Shown here: positions 60,290 to 64,000 of the stretch, piece after piece
How positions within the stretch are numbered: the stretch's first letter is position 1
Layout: every line of letters starts with the position of its first letter
From: Strongylocentrotus purpuratus
Lineage: Eukaryota; Echinodermata; Echinoidea; Camarodonta; Strongylocentrotidae
Reading direction: 5' to 3'
DNA: 64,000 nucleotides
Assembly (NCBI RefSeq): GCF_000002235.5
Contig: NW_022145611.1
Span: 13,300,882-13,364,881, forward strand
Program-made: the position numbers and the translations under genes
Notes under the pieces: generated by a model
Told to the model about the DNA's origin: nothing
Databases searched by the model: none
The model's input: only the letters and a program-made list of their open reading frames with translations

Positions 60290-60425
60290 TTCGTGACGTC
60301 GCGATCGTTAGCGATCAGCTGGCTTGGCGGAGGCAGGCCAGGCCGCGCGTACTTTGATTGACAGCTGTATGCAAATTAGAAGTCGATCTTCGGAACCAAG
60401 ATGGCGATGACTAGAGCAGCGATAA
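60290..60425 (+). promoter_or_regulatory. Candidate promoter with CRE-like and YY1-like words
   Basis: A GC-richer, CpG-containing block has TGACGTCGCGATCG near 60295 and CCAAGATGGCGATG near 60397. The latter fits the YY1 site AAGATGGCG often found at transcription starts. It lies about 550 bp upstream of the glycosidase start codon on the same strand. Its role as that gene's promoter is inferred. Confidence 0.4.
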
Positions 60426-60659
60426 CTACACTGGCGGAAACGTGCCACTTTAAAGTGTCAATTCCCTATTTGTCATGATACATTGCCCTCTCTCTCTCTC
60501 TCCCATGTTACCTTCTCCCTATTCTCTCTCGCTCTCGGTCTCTCTCCAATCTCTCCCCTCAACTTCTCTCCCCTTTTCTCTTTTACCAGCCCCCCCCCCC
60601 CCCATTGTTCTGTATATATAATTGTTAACCTTTTTTGTAGACCTATAATCAAATCAATA

Positions 60660-60799
60660 AGCTGAATAGCAGTCACATAATGGGGGGGGGAGGCACATGT
60701 ATGTGTCCAAAATATCTGACAAAAAACAATAATGTTGACGCCGGGGGCAGAGTTTGGAGGTTTTCTGGAGGTTCCCCGTATCCCCTGAATCCGCCACTG
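60660..60799 (-). mobile_element. hAT-type end fragment upstream of the glycosidase gene
   Basis: CCTGAATCCGCCACTG at 60784-60799 is the inverse of CAGTGGCGGATTCAGG, close to the family end CAGTGGCGGATCCAGG. A poly-G tract lies near 60681. The other end was not found, so this is a fragment. It sits about 150 bp before the start codon and may lie in the promoter or 5' UTR. Confidence 0.5.
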
Positions 60800-60952
60800 G
60801 AAATACAAATAATGATAATTTGCCGTGTCTGCCAGTTACATTCGCATGTCAGAGTCCGGGTCAGAGTTCACCCTGATGTTCTGCAAGACAGCAAGGCCTT
60901 CACGGGACGTCTTGGGGATTTTTTTAATTTTTTTAAACACGTTAAAGCCAAC

Positions 60953-61251
60953 ATGAACATTGTAATCACTCTTGTGTCTTTGATCGTCTTCGTCAACGTT
61001 GGCGACGTGCATTCGGTCGACGATCCTGAATTTGTCTTCCCCGATGTTTTCAACGATCCCGAGAGAGATGCTTTCCTCTACGGGACGTTCCCCGACGATT
61101 TCTTTTGGAGCACGGCGACGTCGTCCTACCAGGTCGAGGGAGGTTGGAACGCAGATGGAAAGGGAGAGAGTATTTGGGATACTTTTACACATAAAGGTGG
61201 TCACGTGAAGAACAATGATACGGGAGATGTTGCTTGCGACAGCTACAACAA
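60953..61251 (+). CDS. GH1 glycosidase exon 1
   Basis: 299 bp. ATG at 60953 is chosen because it gives a signal peptide; a longer upstream frame runs through hAT-derived DNA. It ends AAC-AA before donor GTAAGT, phase 2. Confidence 0.9.
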
Positions 61252-64000
61252 GTAAGTTCCTTTCTATCTTTAAACCTGCGTATTTTCAATAACAATGTTT
61301 GATGAAATAACACGAGTGTAAAACATGAGGGGAGGTATTTGAAGATATTGGTAAAAGGGCATTATTCCTGTGTTGCGTCTCATGGATGCGTCACTGCTTT
61401 GGTCTTAAGTACTTCTTCCTACTCTAGCCTTTCATGAATATAATGAAGACAAAAATAGTCATCAGTTCTGCTGTTATCCAGAATGGTATTGACTCATTTG
61501 ATTTTGCATTGATTGAACGTCCCTTGGCTCTAAATAAGACGTTACTCATATTTTCCTCTTTGTGTTATTTTGAGGTTTAAGGTAATTTTGCTTGATTGAT
61601 TTTAGATACCAAGATGACATCGACATCGTGAAGGGCTTGGGCCTCAACGCTTACCGTTTCTCCATATCCTGGCCACGAGTCCTCCCCGACGGCACCATCG
61701 ACAACATTAACGAAGCCGGCATCACGTATTACAGCAACCTAATCGACGCCCTAATCGCAGCTAACATCACCCCCATGGTCACCCTCTATCACTGGGACCT
61801 ACCACAGGCTCTCCATTACGACGGGGGCTGGGATAACGAGACTATCGTCGACCGTTTCAATGACTACGCCAACCTCTGCTTTGAGAGGTTCGGCAACCGC
61901 GTCAAACTGTGGATCACGATTAATGAGCCATGGGTGGTGTCGGTGGCAGGATACGGTACTGGAGATCTCGCCCCTGGCATCAAAGGGATAGGAACCACAG
62001 TCTATACAAGCGGTCACAATATCATCAAGGCGCATGCCAAGGCCTGGCATACATACGATGATAATTACAGACAGAGTCAAGTAAGATATTTCGATGGCTA
62101 GCTTATAAATCGAAATTCTTTTACAAAATACGTAGTAAGATGGGAGATTACGCAAGAATACCGAAACCATTATCATCATAATTACATTGATATATTGGGG
62201 CACCCCCTCAGTTCAATGGTGAAAACAAGGAGTAATGAAGGGAGGGAGAACGAAGGGGGAGGAGAAAATGAACACGCGAAGAAAATGGTATGTCCCCATT
62301 CACAACCTGGATGTTGATTTCTTTAAATGGTGCTCCATATATACTAAATATTTTCTCACGAAAAAACAAATTAAGTGCTCATTACCCTCCCCCCCCCCTC
62401 GCAATGTCTCTCTCATTTCTAGCTCAAAGTTGGCAACCTTAAAGGGATCCGGTAACTTTGTCTCAGATTCTAAAACAACGTCCAGGTTTTAGCTCATGTT
62501 GCAACGATAATTATAAACCTTGAGGTCAGTCAGGAACCCCATGACTTTACAAGCCGATCGCCTGTCTGATTATCAAGATATTTGTGCTTGCATCAGTCAC
62601 ACCGACTCCACCCCGACTCTAGCTAAACCGACATATTCTCGGCCATTCGGGGGATAATGATGTTTGTTCAGCCTGGTGTCCGTCTCCTCGGTGTGACTGG
62701 GTTATTAGACCGATGCCGCAGCCCCATGTGACACTAGTGCCCATACATAATACTGTAAGGCATACGTTGCGCCGGGGCGCTACGTCATTGATCAAATCTT
62801 AGATTTTGTCAATAAGTATTGTTACACATTTCAATGACATTAATGCCTAGATCACATTTGCTCTACGGATAGGATACGGCGGCCGTAGGCCCCCGAAATC
62901 GAGAGATACCTGCGACGGCCGCAGAGAATCTGCTGTGGCCTCAGGGTCACCCTAGGGCGTATACATATCTTTACAGGCCGTACGGGTCGCCGTTTTTTCA
63001 ATTCTAGGTTCGCCGTAGCAATTAGCCAATTAGACACACCGTAGCCATGCCGTAGAGCGGTTCCAAACCTACGGCCGCCGCAGGGCCGCCCTAAGGTGAC
63101 CGTGCGTCATCACTTCAAAGGCCGTACGGCAGCCGCAGGTTTTCTGTCTCCACAAATTAAAAGTAGGCCTACGCGGAGTGTTACATTTGTGACTGCTACC
63201 GTATGTGCCCGTGGGAATGCTACGACGGCCCTATAATAGCTATTTGCCGTAGATATTTTAGACCCCACGGCCGCCGCGTCAAATGTGACCTAGCCATTAG
63301 GGACAATAATAATAATAATAATAAATCACATTTATTACGCGCCTAATACATTGTTTCTAGGCACAGTGGTGCCGTTGTCCCAGCAGCCATTAAGTGAAGC
63401 AATATCCTTACACGAAATAAAGCCGGGACGACAGCACCACAAGTACACAATATTATTCAGTACACAATTATACAGTATGCTATGTTACATTACAAAATCA
63501 AAATTACAGTTTGTTTATACAAATAAATGAATAAATCAGCTTAATCTAACTTAAATCTAACTTAAATTCTGCTAAAGATGACTTATTTCATAACAAATAG
63601 AAGTACAACATCATTTATTTATACAATGTCATGTATCGAACTAAAATAAATTCATGTCAGTATCCGGTTCAATTGCTTCCTTTAAGATGACATTATATTC
63701 TTAAGCACGTTTTGTCTCTCTTTCTTTTCGTAACTATAAACGGGCTTATTCACATTGCTTTAATTTTTCTGTCTGTCCATCTTTTTTCAGACCGGACAAG
63801 TAGGAATCACGTTGAATGCCAACTTTATCGAACCTATTGACAGTGACAACCAAACTAGCGTGGAAGCGTCTGAACGTAGCCAGCAGTTCAACCTTGGCTG
63901 GTACGCCCATCCTATCTTCATCAATGGAGATTATCCCGAGGTCATGAAGGACAGGATTGGGCAGAAGAGTATGGCCCAAGGGTTTAACAAGTCCCGGCTG
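60953..64000 (+). CDS. Family 1 glycosidase (LPH/beta-glucosidase-like), 5' part
   Basis: It probably hydrolyses beta-glycosides by the retaining two-glutamate mechanism of GH1. Exons are 60953-61251, 61606-62080 and 63791 to beyond the window; introns are GT..AG and phases match. 328 residues are seen. Residues 1-22 look like a signal peptide ([20 protein letters not shown]), so the product is secreted, lumenal or membrane-bound. GH1 hallmarks follow in order: [75 protein letters not shown] and [10 protein letters not shown] with the acid/base Glu at about residue 207. Then come VGITLN and [20 protein letters not shown]. The nucleophile motif (TENG) would be further right. Sequons (NDT, NIT, NET, NQT, NKS) fit an extracellular enzyme. 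LPH, lactase-like and klotho-related members cannot be told apart from this part, so no symbol is given. Confidence 0.95.
61606..62080 (+). CDS. GH1 glycosidase exon 2 (catalytic acid/base)
   Basis: 475 bp. Acceptor GATTTTAG and donor GTAAGA. It contains [21 protein letters not shown] and TINEPW, and ends in phase 0 after YRQSQ. Confidence 0.95.
62841..63299. mobile_element. GC-rich TIR element (MITE), 459 bp
   Basis: The left end is TAATGCCTAGATCACATTTG; the right end, inverted, reads TAATGGCTAGGTCACATTTG. They match at 18 of 20 positions. The interior is GC-rich with many GGCCGTACGG/CGGCCGCCG words, unlike the AT-rich surroundings. A clear target duplication was not identified. Confidence 0.72.
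63303..63480 (-). repeat. (AAT)n-tailed interspersed repeat
   Basis: A run of AATAATAATAATAATAAT is followed by CACATTTATTACGCGCCTA and a GGTGCCGTTGTCCCAGCAG block. Read on the minus strand this looks like a retroposon body ending in (ATT)n. A similar (AAT)n-joined block occurs near 47738-47830 (GCGCACGAACCATCC). Class is unknown. Confidence 0.45.
63791..64000 (+). CDS. GH1 glycosidase exon 3, cut by window edge
   Basis: Acceptor TTTTTTCAG. 210 bp of open frame to the edge encode [20 protein letters not shown], then [20 protein letters not shown] and [17 protein letters not shown]. It is incomplete. Confidence 0.95.

Larger units (their letters stand above)
62081..63790 (+). other. GH1 glycosidase intron 2
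   Basis: A GT..AG intron of 1.7 kb. It holds a poly-C tract near 62390, a TIR element (62841-63299) and an (AAT)n-tailed repeat (63303-63480). No exon was recognised. Confidence 0.75.

Noticed and set aside
60680-60952. Upstream extension of the glycosidase frame (start at 60680)
   Set aside because: The added residues come from hAT-derived and G-rich DNA and would bury the signal peptide; ATG at 60953 is the better start.

Overview
The window looks like AT-rich nuclear DNA of a marine invertebrate deuterostome, most likely an echinoderm such as a sea urchin. This is an inference. It rests on intron-rich genes with proteins close to vertebrate orthologues, very many short TIR elements, tRNA-derived SINEs, frequent TACATGTA motifs, and long poly-C/poly-G and other simple repeats. 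I found no prokaryotic, viral or LTR-type material.

Four protein genes are supported by spliced exons with matching phases. (1) Minus strand, 14825-28966: the first four coding exons of a GALNT2-type polypeptide N-acetylgalactosaminyltransferase; the rest lies beyond the left edge. (2) Minus strand, 31877-53255: a complete 22-exon XPD/ERCC2 helicase (TFIIH, nucleotide excision repair), about 761 residues. It has one apparent 1-base deletion in exon 21 and tandem partial copies of exons 19 and 22. (3) Plus strand, 55037-56546: an 89-residue single-pass protein resembling CEBPZOS, divergent from XPD. (4) Plus strand, 60953 to the right edge: a secreted or lumenal family-1 glycosidase (lactase-phlorizin hydrolase/beta-glucosidase type), of which 328 residues are seen.

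The rest is intron and spacer rich in mobile DNA. The clearest element is a 5.26 kb Kolobok-like DNA transposon (8980-14238) with TTAA target duplications, 16-bp perfect TIRs and a THAP-domain reading frame. It is inserted in a roughly 235-bp tandem repeat beside GALNT2 exon 4. Others are hAT-type short elements with 8-bp duplications (1036-1189 and 59185-59500) and related poly-G/poly-C bearing copies in XPD intron 20. There is a PIF/Harbinger-like MITE with TAA duplications (22859-23230), three snap-back palindromic elements (25366-27120), and a TIR element with two perfect palindromes between XPD and the CEBPZOS-like gene. A composite TIR element carrying a non-LTR reverse-transcriptase fragment occurs twice, and a tRNA-derived SINE occurs three times.

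The four genes are not a functional cluster: they act in Golgi glycosylation, DNA repair/transcription, probably mitochondria, and glycoside hydrolysis. The observations most worth checking are the very young triplication inside XPD exon 19, the decayed repeats of its terminal exon, the exon 21 frameshift, and the THAP-bearing transposon.
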